The translations under genes and the position numbers were made by a program. The notes below the pieces were generated by a model. The model did no database searches. It was not told the origin of the DNA and saw only the letters and a list, made by a program, of their open reading frames with translations. Below are positions 1 through 10,616 of a stretch of DNA of 64,000 nucleotides, piece by piece. Within the stretch, counting starts at the first letter, position 1; each line of letters begins with the position of its first letter. Source of the stretch: Dendrocalamus latiflorus (Eukaryota; Streptophyta; Magnoliopsida; Poales; Poaceae); the NCBI GenBank assembly GCA_017311315.1, contig CM029609.1:38252744-38316743 (forward strand). Reading direction: 5' to 3'.

Positions 1-1162
1 ACTGTCAAATTGGGAATATTACATTGGCATATGGTCTAGATGCTTAGTCATGCGATAGCTTTCACTAAGTTTGATATTTTGCAAAAGTTTGTGCATGGAT
101 ATGGGAGATTTTAAAATGTTAGACCAGAGGAGGAACCTCTGTTAGTTTGGCATAAAACAAAATGAAAAACCTAGTGTTGGACACGAGCAAGTTATATGAT
201 AAACTGTCAAATGTGAGGAGGAACCTCGCATTTAGATAGGAGTAGATTCTCACCTGGATCAATTAAGGACCGAACATTATTACCGCACATCTAAGTCACA
301 CCGTACAACCACCCAATGAGGGTTTGTCCATTCATCAAGCTGGTGTAAGGTTATGACTAGATGATCTAAAGGCTATATGATAATCAACTTTCGTCACACG
401 CTAAAGGAAGCGTGAAGTTGTCGACAATATAATTAATTATCTCGTGTGGGTGAAGTTGTACAACCTCTTCAGAATATTAAAAACTATTTAAATAATCATG
501 CTCGCGGTTAGGAGTAAGCTTGGATGTAGCCACAATGGGTATAATTTTCCTTTTCAAAACTATTTCACTGAATATGTGGGATTGCATGAACGTCTAATTG
601 TGTGCCATGCCTATGGGTGGGATTCCATTGTAAATTATTACTTATTTATATTACAAATAAAATTTGCTTCATGCTGAAAATAACTTAGAATAGAGTCTCA
701 TCCTTTGATAGCCTTGCATATATGTATACATTTTACGATACACTATAAGTCTTGCTGAGTACACAATGTACTCAACCTTGCCTAAATTATTGTTGATAAG
801 AGAATGAAGAAGAATACATGCCAGACGATGCGTACTTTGCTCCCGACACTGGGGATTTCGACGATGGGTTTTTGTAAGGCCTAATCCCCCAGTCGGTTTC
901 CTGTAGACTATGGTGGCATACCACTAGATGCTTCTACTTATTTATTTGTCTCCCACCATAATTTACTCTTGACCCTAGTATTCACTTGGCCAGTCGGCCA
1001 TATGTTGTAAAACCTTATTATGCGTCGCTTATGTATTCACCCTTTTGTCATAAATTAAATGTATATGATGTGTATGGATGTGATCTCAATGTTGTGAATG
1101 TGTGTACTAGGTATTGATCATTGGACTAGTACAGAACACATACGGTGACTCTGGTGCCCACA
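1..1162 (+). mobile_element. Ty3/gypsy-type 5' LTR, 3' part only (cut by window start)
   Basis: Non-coding sequence that ends in CCCACA just before a primer-binding site. It shares landmarks with the longer gypsy LTR at 52.6-55.8 kb: a cluster ending in a GTTGTACAACCTCT-like stretch (near 450 here, near 55,115 there) and a CTTGCTGAGTAC/ACTCAACC-type block near 752-780. Such blocks are usual in the R/U5 part of grass gypsy LTRs. The 5' end lies outside the window, so length is unknown. No ORF above about 60 codons is credible. Confidence 0.75.
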
Positions 1163-2639
1163 ACGTTGGTATCAAAGCCATACTGACTATAGGTTAAGCC
1201 TTAGATAGAATGGCCATTAGAATAAGGATTTATTTTTCAAATACAATTTATTTTGAATTCTAAAAATAGTTCAAAAGAATATATAAATTTTAGCTAAATC
1301 TTACTTCTCATTGCTTTCTCATCTCATCAAAATTATTCTTTTATTTTTTCCTTCTCATCTTGTCTCAAAATGACCTATGTTTTAAAAGTATATATCTTCT
1401 GAAAATAAAAGTTTTTGACAATATTTTAGTCACTAAGGCAGAACCAAAATGATTTGAAAATGTTCCTAAATCACTACACCAAAAGGCTTTTCAAAAATTC
1501 ATTTTGAATTATGGCAAATGCTATTTTTAAATTTTTTTGCAACGATTTTCAAAACTGTAGCACAAGCTAAAATTATGTATTTTGCAACTACTTCAAACCA
1601 TCTGTCGTTGTCTCATGCTATCATGATAAAAAAAATTCCCGCTATTTTTAGCCACTTACCTCGCTTCAAAATTTTAGTTAAGTAAGCCTGAAGGAGTAGT
1701 ACGTTCTGAATATGAACCATAGGAATTAGCAAATATTTTGGAAAACTTATGGGCAACACTCCACTGCACAGATGCTGCTAAGCCTAACAACGATGTTTAA
1801 TCTAAACTATTAGACTAGATTGGTAGAGAGCTTGATTTAGGGAGTTTATGTGAGCCAGCTTTTGGGTGTTTAGAGATGCTAAGACGCCGATGTATTGCAT
1901 GGCATACCCTCATATGTGTCCCCACCAATAGACACTGCATTGCTGTAAATTTTCAGTTGGACCCTACACGCTGCCGTCTTGCCCTCGAGCATTGTATTTC
2001 GTAGCCACAGGAAAATCTTGTTTTCAAAAATTTATGTGGTTTGTGTTCCACCCCATCTTCTTAGGTGTGATATTTAAAGTCTAGAAAGGGTTTAGATCAC
2101 CTTATCTTTGTGATTCTTCCCGTACCTCATACTATTTTCCCCTCGCCCTTTTTGCTAAAAACCCCATGAGATCTATAAACGTGAAGTGATGAATAATCAA
2201 GTTCATAACAATCAAGAACAAGTGAAGACCACCCAATGTCCTGATATTTGGAGGAAACAACATCGTTAAGGAAGATAACGACTTAGATGCCTCAACCCGT
2301 ACATGGACCAAGACTCAAGTCCCTGCTTTGCTTTTGTTCTCTCCTCACGCCGCAATAGGCCCAACAATCAAGCAATCAAGTCTTCATCAAGCAAATATGA
2401 TGGCTTGAAACAAGACAACTAGGACCTATCCAGAATAATAAGGTTGCTCCCTACCTTCTTCCTTCTCTAAGTGTTAACCCATTTTTATGCAGATTTTTAT
2501 CTCTTTCGACTGCTCCAAGGAAAGGATGTGACGTTCAACAAAACCCTAAAACCTATTGCTAGCTAGTTTACCCCACCTCCTTCTTTCTATTCTCTCCATC
2601 TGAATCTCGGGGATGAGATTCTGTTTAAGGGGTTAGATT
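1163..2639 (+). mobile_element. Internal region of a non-autonomous gypsy element
   Basis: About 1.5 kb between primer site and polypurine tract with no gag or pol similarity that I can see; AT-rich with stops in all frames. A normal gypsy internal region is over 4 kb, so this is an internally deleted or LARD-like element. The end (CTCGGGGATGAGATT..., then TTTAAGGGGTTAGA at about 2624-2637) matches the end of the coding gypsy at 52.53-52.57 kb, so the two belong to one family or close relatives. Confidence 0.65.
1167..1181 (+). other. Primer-binding site of the gypsy element
   Basis: TGGTATCAAAGCCAT, a one-mismatch version of the initiator-tRNA-Met primer site TGGTATCAGAGCCAT, four bases after the LTR end. 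Confidence 0.75.
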
Positions 2640-3104
2640 TGTCACATTCCAAATTCTAGGGCATGCAAAAATGAGAAATTTTTAAAAATTTTAAATGCAT
2701 TTTGTTTCCTTAGCACTTTATTGGAGTTTCTTTGAAAAGTTGAACTTCAAAAACAAAAGTGCTTAGAATATGATTCAAATTAAAACTAAAAAATAATATA
2801 TAGTAAAAAGAGGATAGGTGCAAGTGAGAAGTGGATCTAGGAGTGGGTAAAAGCCACGACGAGGGGAGCTGCGAGGGAGAGTGGCATGGGGACTCGACGA
2901 GGGGGGCCGGGGGAGCGACAAGGGGGACCGACGATGGGGAGCGGCAACGGGCGCGAGAGAGGAGTGTGAATGGGGAATCAATGTGTGCGCTGGGGAATTG
3001 ATTCCCTTCATGTTGTCGGTGGATTTTTTCAGCCGAGGCATTCAGTATGGCTTTTGGCTTTGGGCAGCGGAAGCCAAAGTCATAAGCCATGCGAGAAGCC
3101 CTTT
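2640..3104 (+). mobile_element. Start of the gypsy 3' LTR, truncated
   Basis: Begins TGTCACATTCCAAATTC directly after the polypurine tract; compare TGTAACATCCCAAAATTT at 52,576. Includes a GC/GA-rich tract (2840-2970, GACGAGGGG-like words). It stops where NLR-coding sequence begins at about 3105, so most of the LTR is missing. The short ORFs across 2710-3150 are in low-complexity LTR sequence and I do not call them genes. Confidence 0.65.
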
Positions 3105-3528
3105 CGAACCCATCCTATATCTTTAGAAATCCTCTTGATATCAGGAGATTAAGACACTGATACTGAAGCTCTACAACTAAATGGCTCTTCCATTTTACGA
3201 TACACCTCCATTGCTAAAGTAGTCTTGCCTAGCCATCCAAGTCCAAAGATGGACACTACATTTAACTACTTGATCCTTCAGCCACACGGCAATCTCCTCA
3301 CGGGGGCCATCAATGCCCACAAGGTTCTTTGACTCCTCGTAGAGCATAGGCACATGTGCTGGGGTACATTGATGCATTGATCGATGCCTTGAGCTCATGG
3401 ATGTCACCGGTGACCTGGTTGCGCTCCCACATCATCGCTGTTTTGCGTATCTTCTTGCGCATGAAACTAGCCATGCCATCGTCTCCACGGGCAAGCTCGT
3501 GCATGGATCATTCGATGTAGTCCGATGT
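3105..3528 (-). pseudogene. NLR fragment: end of CC domain, P-loop and RNBS-A
   Basis: On the minus strand the sequence reads, across frame changes, AYDIG (CC-domain motif), MHELARGDDGMASFMRKK, then LYEESKNLVGIDGPREE, then VSIFGLGWLGKTTLAMEVYR, then KMEEPFSCRASVSVS and PDIKRISK. These match, in order, the end of the CC domain, the linker before the NB-ARC, the P-loop (GLGWLGKTT; the usual form is GxGGxGKTT) and RNBS-A of cereal CC-NB-LRR proteins. At least two frameshifts and one in-frame stop (after VSVS) show it is dead. It is cut on the left by a gypsy LTR and on the right by a copia LTR (3542). It supplies exactly the part that the NLR at 40.8-42.8 kb lacks, but whether they come from one gene is not known. 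Confidence 0.8.
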
Positions 3529-3541
3529 CGTAGGCTAGCTT

Positions 3542-3841
3542 TGTTGAAATTAATCTTCACTTGATTGATTTAAGATATAGTACTATCTATTTTTTGTGGT
3601 AGATATCAGATTATAGTAGTAGATGATAAGTTTCTAAGTTTAGTTGACATGTTAGAGTCTAACTCGAAGTTCGAGTACGTATGTTAGTCAGAGAGTATTA
3701 GCCTATATAATCAGGAGGCTTGTAACCTGTTTCGAATATGAGCAAGAAAATAGAAAATGAAATAGTTGTGCTGCACCACAAATATTTTTCCTTGTGTTCA
3801 TGAGTTCTTTTGTTCATGCTTGATCCTAGTTGAAGCTAACA
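3542..3841 (+). repeat. LTR of copia copy 1
   Basis: TG...CA termini; shares the block GAGAGTATTAGCCTATAT with the copy-2 LTR at about 6945-6965. Confidence 0.75.
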
Positions 3842-4024
3842 ATTGGTTTTAGAGTGTGAGTTCTTGATCCGTATATACCCATGATCATGCCGTGCTCTCT
3901 AAGAAGTCGTGTCACCGGTGATGAGGCAATGTCGGGTGTGATGGTGAAGGAGTGTTCTGATGTCTCGCTGTATTATTCGATACTCACGGTGAGCATTATG
4001 TAGCCCAGGCAACCAATATGAAGG

Positions 4025-4490
4025 TGCACATGAGAGCTCAATGAGTGTGGGATGCGGTCAAGGATGGTAGCGTCGATGTGCACAAGAACCAGATGGCATT
4101 AGCGGTCATCTATCAAGGCATCCCAAAGAGACACTCTTCCTATTGGCCGAAAAGAAGATGGCCAAAGATGCATAGGAGATGTTAAAGACGATGCATCTTT
4201 GTGCCGATCGTATGAAGGAAGCAACTGTGCAAACCCTCATGAGTGAGTTCGAGGTGCTGCGCATGAAGGAGATAGAGTTGATCAACGACTTTGCCATCCG
4301 GTTGACAATCCAACAAGATTTGGGCCCTCGGTGAGAAAACAGAGGAGTTGTATACGGTGAAGAAATTTCTTTGTGCCGTCCCCTCAAAGTTCTTTCCAAT
4401 TGCTTTTATCATAGAGCAATTTGGAGACCTAAAGATAATAACGATGGAGAAGGTCATCGGTCATCTTAAGACATGTAAGGAACACACGTG
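4025..4490 (+). pseudogene. copia gag (UBN2-type) remnant, copy 1
   Basis: Readable pieces include AVIYQGIPKD-like, LFLLAEKKMAKDA, EMLKTMHLCADRMKEATVQT, EFEVLRMKEIELINDFAIRL, separated by frameshifts and stops. These align with the gag of copy 2 at 8030-8420. The family is the copia Gag polypeptide (UBN2 class) that forms the virus-like particle. No zinc knuckle survives here. Confidence 0.75.
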
Positions 4491-4845
4491 ACAACGGTGA
4501 CAATGACAACAAACTGGTCTTTGCTGATCCATGCTAAGTGCGAGGCTCAATCATTGAGGAGTGAAGGCGATGGCCCCACATATATATCCTAGTCATCGAT
4601 GTCTTATATTACGAGGAAAAAACAACTCACTCTTTTGAATTTCCTTATATGTCCTAGTCATCATGACAGCGGTGACAATTGCAACAAACAGGTCCTACTG
4701 ACCTATACTAAGTGAGAGGCTCAATCATCGAAGAGTGAAGACAAGGGCCATATATATATCCTAGTCATCGCTTTCTTATATTAGGAGGAAAAGAAAGCAT
4801 CGTTCTCACTCTTGGATTTTCTTGTATGTCCTAGTCATCACTATC
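4490..4845 (+). repeat. Imperfect tandem duplication, about 175 bp x 2
   Basis: The block at 4490-4662 (GACAACGGTGACAATGACAA ... TATATGTCCTAGTCATCA) is repeated at 4667-4845 with about 15-20% differences and small indels. It spans the end of the gag remnant. Confidence 0.8.
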
Positions 4846-4850
4846 ATAAT

Positions 4851-5133
4851 CGAGGGCCCCAAATGCTGCCAACTAGTAAAATCGGTCGGTCGCTCACCGT
4901 GTGGATTAGGTCCGGTTGCCTGTCGTCGTCACCGCGTGCATACTCCGTTTGCTTTGAAATTGCCGGTCTTAATTCTTGACTCTTGTTTATTATCGTGTGA
5001 CAGTGGGATGACGTCTCATTGCGTTCATTGGTTTGATTAGCTACTAGAGGTCAACGTGGAACAGCCATTTGATTGATGGATATGTTTCTTGCTCGATGTA
5101 ATTTCCTCTGTGTTTTCTTTTCAATTTCTCCTT
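4851..5133. other. Unassigned spacer
   Basis: No coding, RNA or repeat structure recognised. Confidence 0.5.
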
Positions 5134-5410
5134 ATCTTTCCCAATTTATGCCTGAAAATTCTCAAATTCGGTATACATTTTGCTTAAGATTAATTTTCCA
5201 CAAGCATATTGTGAGATTCCTGCTTGCCAACTGTGACATTACAGAAGCATAATTTATGCAAATTGCGTGTGACATTACAGAAGCAGCACTATAATAGCTA
5301 CTTGATTGATCCAAATTAAACACCTTCCTGGGCAATTAAAAGAGAAAACTCAAAAAAGAAAAGGAACCAAGAAAGAGATAAAGGAATCGAAGAATGAAAG
5401 GAGGGGGCGA
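5134..5410. repeat. Dispersed direct repeat, copy 1 (about 280 bp)
   Basis: Closely matches 9481-9757 in the same orientation (shared words: AATTCGGT.TA.ATTTTGC, CATTACAGAAGCATAATTTA, CACTATAATAGCTACTTG, GGGCAATTAAA). Contains its own internal repeat GTGACATTACAGAAGCA. Nature unknown. Confidence 0.8.
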
Positions 5411-5644
5411 ACCGGATGAGACGAGACGAAGGAAAGCGACCAAACAAAAACAAGCAAAAACGATCGACGAGCAGCGTCAGAATTATTGAATTCTTTCGTG
5501 CTCGCCGCCTCAAACGACGCCATCCGGGAGCGCGAATCCTTCGACGACCTTGGCTCCCTCCGCCACCGAATACAAGCACAAAAAACTGCCATGCGAAGGA
5601 TGACATCTCACTGCGTTTGTTGATGATTTAGACGTTGATCCTAT
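5411..5644 (+). other. Moderately GC-rich segment with a possible captured exon
   Basis: From about 5488 to 5590 the plus strand has an open frame with protein-like composition (ASNDAIRERESFDDLGSLRH within it). It is short, has no Met or clear splice sites, and I do not recognise a family. It might be a fragment of a host gene carried next to the repeat; equally it may be chance. Confidence 0.25.
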
Positions 5645-6450
5645 CACTACTATAAAAAAAATTATATTAGATGTTTTATCGCAGACGGTTAACCAAAACC
5701 GTCAACGTTAAATACAATCATAGACGATTTAGATTTAGAGACCGTCTATGTTACTATCAGCGCTAAAAACCGTCTATAAAGAGATAATACCACAGACGAT
5801 TTTTTATTTAAAATACTTCATAGATGGTTTTTATTATAAACCATCTGTGATAATGGAGTTATTACAGACGGTTTGCAATAAAAACTGCCGGTGATATGTT
5901 TCTCGCCTCGCAATTCTATAAAATTTCATAATCTCTCGCCTGAGTCCGAATAGGATTCCATTCCGAAAAACGTTTAGTAAAACGGGCATAACTTTTTGTA
6001 TGTGGTCTCCGTTTTTTACGTTTTTGTACTCGCTAGAAAGCTAACAACGAGCCCGATTAAAAAAATGACCTTCTTGTGCTACTCACCCTCTAAGACTCCC
6101 AAAATCGGCCATCTTTAGCTTCAAATTTGCGTTGCAAGTTTTCGATTTATGTTTTTGCCAAAATTTTCGATCTTCCCTGCGGAAATTGGGGTTTGCCTCA
6201 ACTGCAAAGTTGTAGATCTCGTCGAAATGTTTCAAATGAGCATATATAATCCATATAAAACTTTGCTATTTTATCTTTAGCGACTAGCTGTTTACATACA
6301 CACACACATATATAGTCCAATTCACAGACAGTTGATTTATAGAACTAACTGTGATACCCGTACATCATAAACAATTTTAGCTATCAACCATCTATAATGG
6401 GAGAGTATCACAGACAATTTGTATATAGAACAGTCTGTAATAATGTGACC
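5645..6450 (+). mobile_element. CACTA transposon end, truncated
   Basis: Starts CACTACTATAAAAAAAA, followed by many degenerate CAGACGGTT / AACCGTCTG motifs to about 5900 and again at 6320-6440. These are CACTA subterminal repeats of the kind seen in the complete element at 9923-19272. No opposite TAGTAGTG terminus is found, and no transposase, so it is a broken or non-autonomous copy. Confidence 0.7.
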
Positions 6451-6832
6451 GCTGTGCGTTGGGCCCGTCGGTCCTCCCCAACCCAATTCTAGCTAATAAA
6501 AACCCACCAACCCCTATCCCATAGGATTATGCGGAAAAGAGGCAGAGACTTCTTTATTGCTTATGAATGATTACAAGGATGCTCAATGCTATAGGGGAAC
6601 AATGAGCTTTTCGTGAACCCAGGATTAAATGATTCAGTTTGAAAAAACTTTCATAGGTCACCAAGATGAACGAATTTCTGAAATTTCATTTAAAAATTTG
6701 GACGAAAATTTCAAATATCATCAAAATTTTGATGAAATTTAACCAAATTTTAGATGAAATTTGAACAAATTTTAAATATGGCCAAATTCGGCCAAATTTT
6801 GGCCGAAACAAACTTGTGTCAGAGGGTATTTT
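6451..6832. other. AT-rich spacer with AAATTT repeats
   Basis: From 6670 to 6810 it is a low-complexity run of (G/C)AAATTTxxxx(G/C)AAATTT words. No genes seen. Confidence 0.6.
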
Positions 6833-7095
6833 TGTTGGAAATAATCTTAACTTAGAGTCCAATATGTAGTAGAGTCTATCTCCGTGTATAACTCAAGTTA
6901 AAGTTGTGTCCAACTTAAAGTCTGAATACATATGCTAGTACGAGAGTATTAGCCTATATATTTAGTAGATTTGTAACCAGTCTTGTAAGAAGAAGAGAAA
7001 GAAGAAGCAAGTAAGAGAAAAGAGATTCAGAAATTCTCCTGTATTCTCTCAGTTAATTTGTGATGTATGAGTTTTTTCCTTAGGCAAATCTAACA
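6833..7095 (+). repeat. 5' LTR of copia copy 2
   Basis: 263 bp with TG/CA ends; followed by a tRNA-Met-type primer site at about 7098-7113. Confidence 0.85.
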
Positions 7096-7817
7096 TTTAG
7101 TATCAGAGCCATATGAGACCCAATTGAAAGAAAAAATCCAGTGAAACGTTCGCGCGTCTCGCATACGGCGTCAGCTCACGAGTCTCATGCAGCCCTCCCA
7201 AGGCGACATCCCGACGGGCAAGTGTGCCTACTGCCATCATGTGGTGCCTCAGGCGTGCAAGAAGGCAGGAGAGAGCGAGAAGCCAACAGTTCATTGCGTT
7301 TTTCCCTCGGCTAGCAAGACTTCACGGTGACAGAAAAAAGGAAGACAAGACAGAAGGTTCCTTGCTTTGTGACAGGAGAGGGATTGAGAATTCAACACAC
7401 CAGGCAATGTTACAATATTTTGGGGGATAGTAGCATAGATACGTCAAGCCGCATGCTGCCTGTTTACGCTAGGAGCAAAGGAACTAGAAGAAGCAACCGT
7501 CTTTGGAGAGGAGCAATGCAACCTGAGTCCAATTAGTTTTCTCTTGGTCTACTAGCGTAATTTTTGTCCACTAAATCTGAGCCGAGGTAGAAACCACAAA
7601 TACTTCGACTTGGAGTCGGTTAACTTTGATTCGTCCGAACAGTGGCATAAAAGGAGATGAAGCGCAAGGGGAGAAATAGCAAGCGCAATCATGTCAACAG
7701 CAAAGAAAATTCTCAAGCCAAATGTGATCAGAGTTACGAAGCATACTTTTTTATTAAGTTCCCTCGGTCCAAGAGCCACTTCAAAGTAGCCCAAGTTCTT
7801 AATCTGTGTCCAAGATC

Positions 7818-8680
7818 ATGTCGCGTTCTCTGGGAAGTGGTGTAACCAGTGACGACGCATCATCTAGTATGATGACGAAGGAGAGTTCCGCTGTCTCGTT
7901 GCATTATCTAATGCTCACAATGAGCAATTATGCAGCCTGGGCAATCAAGATGATGGTGTACATGAGGGCTCAATGAGTGTGAGAAGCGATCGAGAATGGC
8001 AACGTAGATGTGCGCAAGGATTAGATGGCATTGGTATCTATCAAGGCATCCTAGAGGAGATGCTCTTCCTACTGGCCGAAAAGGAGACGGGTAAAGCTGC
8101 GTGGGAGGCATTGAAGATGATACATCTTGGCGTCGATCGTGTGAAGGAAGAAAAGGTGCAAACTCTCAAGATCGTTTTTGAGGTGCTGTGTATGAAGGAA
8201 ATAGAGTCAATCAACGACTTCGCCGTCTGGTTGATGATCATCGTCAACAAGATTTGGGCCCTTGATGAGAAGGTGGAAGAGTTGTATGTAGTGAAGAAAT
8301 TCCTTCGTGATGTTCCCTCAAAGTTTCTTCCGATTGCCTCGATAATGGAGCAATTTGGAGACCTGAAGATAATGACCATGAAGGGGGCCATTAGTCGTCG
8401 TAAGGCATATGAGGAACCCATCTATGATAGCAGTGACAATGACGACGGACAGCTCTTGTTGACCTGTGCTGGTGGGAGGTCCGATCATCGAAGTGTGAAG
8501 GCAAGAACACTTTCCGTGATGGTGGCTAAAGCCACCAGAATCAGAAGCTTGATAAGGCAAAAGTGAGATGTTATAATTGTAATGATTATGGACACTTTGC
8601 TTCTGAATGCCACAAGCCGAAGATGGAGAAAGCACTACTTGCTACAATGCTCAGCAATGATGAACCAACACTGATCTGAT
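7818..8680 (+). pseudogene. copia gag (UBN2 domain plus CCHC zinc knuckle)
   Basis: The likely start is the ATG at 7818 (MSRSLGSGVTSDDASS). The N-terminal motif LTMSNYAAWAIKMMVYMRAQ is intact, followed by three in-frame stops, then a frameshift into the long open part (7973-8566) with LFLLAEKETGKAAWEALK and the UBN2 core, residues about 60-190. After another one-base shift the CCHC knuckle is legible at about 8566-8620: CYNCNDYGHFASEC. Gag would package the element RNA; here it is inactive. Total length would be about 280 codons, typical of copia gag. Confidence 0.85.
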
Positions 8681-8985
8681 GATGAGTTGAGTCCGGCACA
8701 TTAAGAAGATATGTCGCCGTTCAAACTCAAGTAAGGTGAGATGAGATCGATCGGAATGTTGAGGAGATGTGTTGCCGTTCTGTGTCAAGTATGAGTTGAG
8801 TAAGTCATAGTTGAGGCCGACTGCCTCAATGTTTTAGAATCTTTGCATTTGGATGGACCCGTACCAGTTGAGTTGAGTTCCTACATGTAGCTTGTATGTA
8901 GAACGTTTCATGTGGAGGTGTGGCTAGTAGTTCATAATGCATTGAGACTAAACTAGAGTATGTCAAGTCAAGATTAGGGGGAGAT

Positions 8986-9103
8986 TGTTGGAAATAATCT
9001 TGACTTAGAGTCCAAGACACAATAAAATCTGTCTATATGTGTAACTCAAGTTGAAGTTGTGTCTAACTTGAAGTCCGAATATATATGCTAGTAGGAGAGT
9101 ATT
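8986..9103 (+). repeat. 3' LTR of copia copy 2, truncated
   Basis: First 118 bases match 6833-6950; the match ends abruptly in unrelated sequence. Confidence 0.85.
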
Positions 9104-9480
9104 CTCAAATGTGCAGCAAACAAGCAAAAGCAGTACTCTTCACAAAATAAGAACTGCTGGTGCGACCTGTTGGTGGTCGCATTTCAGGCAAGCCTACATG
9201 CTGTGAGCCATGCCATCTACCTAAGAACGAAATTGTTGGCACTCTTAGTCTTTCTGCTCCAGTAGCACTCGAGACAGTGAGGTGTAGCCGTGTAGGCGTG
9301 TAGCTTTCGTGATTGACAGACTTGTGGCAACGTTCCATTGAGGTCTATATGAGTGTGTAGAATGCAGATCTCATAGCACATAAAGAAGGCCAGGAAAGCC
9401 GTTCGGCTCTCACACACCACCACCACTATAATAGCTACTGTCAGATGGCATGGCTCACTGCAATTGCCTGAAAACTCTCG
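9104..9480. other. Unassigned spacer
   Basis: Short ORFs on the minus strand but none with family signals. Nothing else recognised. Confidence 0.5.
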
Positions 9481-9757
9481 TATCCTTTCCAATTTATGCT
9501 GAAAGTTCTCAAATTCGGTGTATATTTTGCTTAAGATTAATTTCCAAAGCATATTGTCAAAAGCCTGTTTGCCAAAGTGTGCATTACAGAAGCATAATTT
9601 ATGCAAATCGCGCGTGACATTACAGAAGCAGCACTATAATAGCTACTTGATTCGTGCAAATTAAACACCTTTCCTGGGCAATTAAAGGAAAAAAACTCAA
9701 AAAAGAACAAGAACCAAGAAAGAGACGAGTAATCGCTGAAGGAAAGGAGGGGGCGAA
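9481..9757. repeat. Dispersed direct repeat, copy 2
   Basis: Second copy of the repeat at 5134-5410. The two copies bracket the broken CACTA end and copia copy 2. Confidence 0.8.
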
Positions 9758-9940
9758 GGGGCAAACAAAAAAATAGGTGTGTATAGGTATTATTCAGATG
9801 TTTTCTTCGTAAAAATCATCTAAATTTGGGATTGTTAGATTAGAGACCCAACTGCACCTTTTTTGAAGAGGAGAGATTTGTTTGGAGGGGAAGAATAAAA
9901 AAGAGTAAGATAAAGCTACTGTCACTACTACAGAAAACCG

Positions 9941-10094
9941 TATTACAGACGGTTCAAAAACATCATCACAGACGGTTTTCTGAACCGTCTGAATTTATGG
10001 GTCAATGATAATCGAAGGTTATCACAGATGGTTTTCTAACCGTCTGTGGTGTAAATATCACAGACGGTTTGTAACTAAAAACCGTCTGTGATAT
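9941..10094. repeat. CACTA left subterminal repeat array
   Basis: Several copies of TCACAGACGGTTT and its inverse AACCGTCTGTGATA. In En/Spm such motifs bind the TnpA-type protein. Confidence 0.9.
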
Positions 10095-10194
10095 TCCTTT
10101 ATACCCCTAAATCTATTTCTGTTTATTGGCTAGCCTCAGGAAATGCTAGCCATGCCCTCTGAAACAAGCAGACCAACATGTACATGTATACATA

Positions 10195-10330
10195 CAATTC
10201 ACATCTCAATTCATTTCACAAACATGAAACATCCAATTCATATCTCAATTCATTTCACAAACATAAAACATCCAATTCACATCGCACTTCATTTCACAAA
10301 CATAAAGCATCCATTCCACAAATCAATTAG
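10195..10330. repeat. 39-bp tandem repeat, about 3.4 copies
   Basis: Unit starts CAATTCACATCTCAATTCAT; copies begin at 10195, 10234, 10273 and 10312. It lies between the left subterminal array and the hairpin, in the 3' flank of the protease gene. Confidence 0.9.
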
Positions 10331-10412
10331 TTGAAATAAAATAAAATATCCATTAACAAATACACAATTACAAAAGATCTACATTGCATTTGCACTTAGA
10401 TGGTAACATTGC

Positions 10413-10616
10413 ATTTTTTATTGCTCTATCACTCCGGAATCGAGATCTCGCGAAAGGAACAGATCCATAATCAACGAACTTGTCAGGCTGCACAAGCTAT
10501 ACTTGGATGGTGCATGCACCATCCAAGTATTGCTTGTGCAGCTAACAAGTTCGTTGATTATGGATCTGTTCCTTTCACGAGACCTCGATTCCAGAGTGAT
10601 AAGAGCAATAAAAAAT
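10413..10616. repeat. Near-perfect 204-bp inverted repeat (hairpin)
   Basis: Two arms of about 102 nt meet at the self-complementary centre TGGTGCATGCACCA (10514/10515) with essentially no loop. The inner 14 bp per side are perfect, as is a 31-bp run in the middle; the rest has about five substitutions and two one-base bulges (arm identity above 90%). Both the RNA of the minus-strand gene and its complement would fold into a long double strand. The right edge touches the TGA stop (10616-10618), so the hairpin would form the beginning of that gene's 3' UTR. A CATTG direct repeat flanks it (10407-10411, 10617-10621), so it may be a small insertion. A role as a small-RNA precursor is inference. 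Confidence 0.92.

Larger units (their letters stand above)
3542..4850 (+). mobile_element. Ty1/copia element, truncated (gag only), copy 1
   Basis: A 300-bp LTR (3542-3841, TGTTGAAATTAATC...AGCTAACA) is followed by a decayed primer site (TTGGTTTTAGAGTG) and a gag remnant. The same layout and related sequence occur in copy 2 (6833-9103). No pol and no second LTR are visible; the right end fades into a 175-bp tandem duplication. Non-autonomous and inactive. Confidence 0.75.
6833..9103 (+). mobile_element. Ty1/copia element, internally deleted (gag only), copy 2
   Basis: 5' LTR 6833-7095 (TGTTGGAAATAATC...ATCTAACA), primer site TAGTATCAGAGCCAT, gag with zinc knuckle, then directly a polypurine tract (GATTAGGGGGAGAT, about 8973-8985) and a 3' LTR from 8986 (TGTTGGAAATAATCTTGACT). 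The 3' LTR is cut after GAGAGTATT at about 9103. Protease, integrase, RT and RNase H are absent, leaving a 1.9-kb interior: a non-autonomous derivative. Confidence 0.88.

Noticed and set aside
10413..10616. Hairpin as a known miR820 locus
   Set aside because: Only the CACTA context is similar; I do not see the miR820 sequence in the arms.
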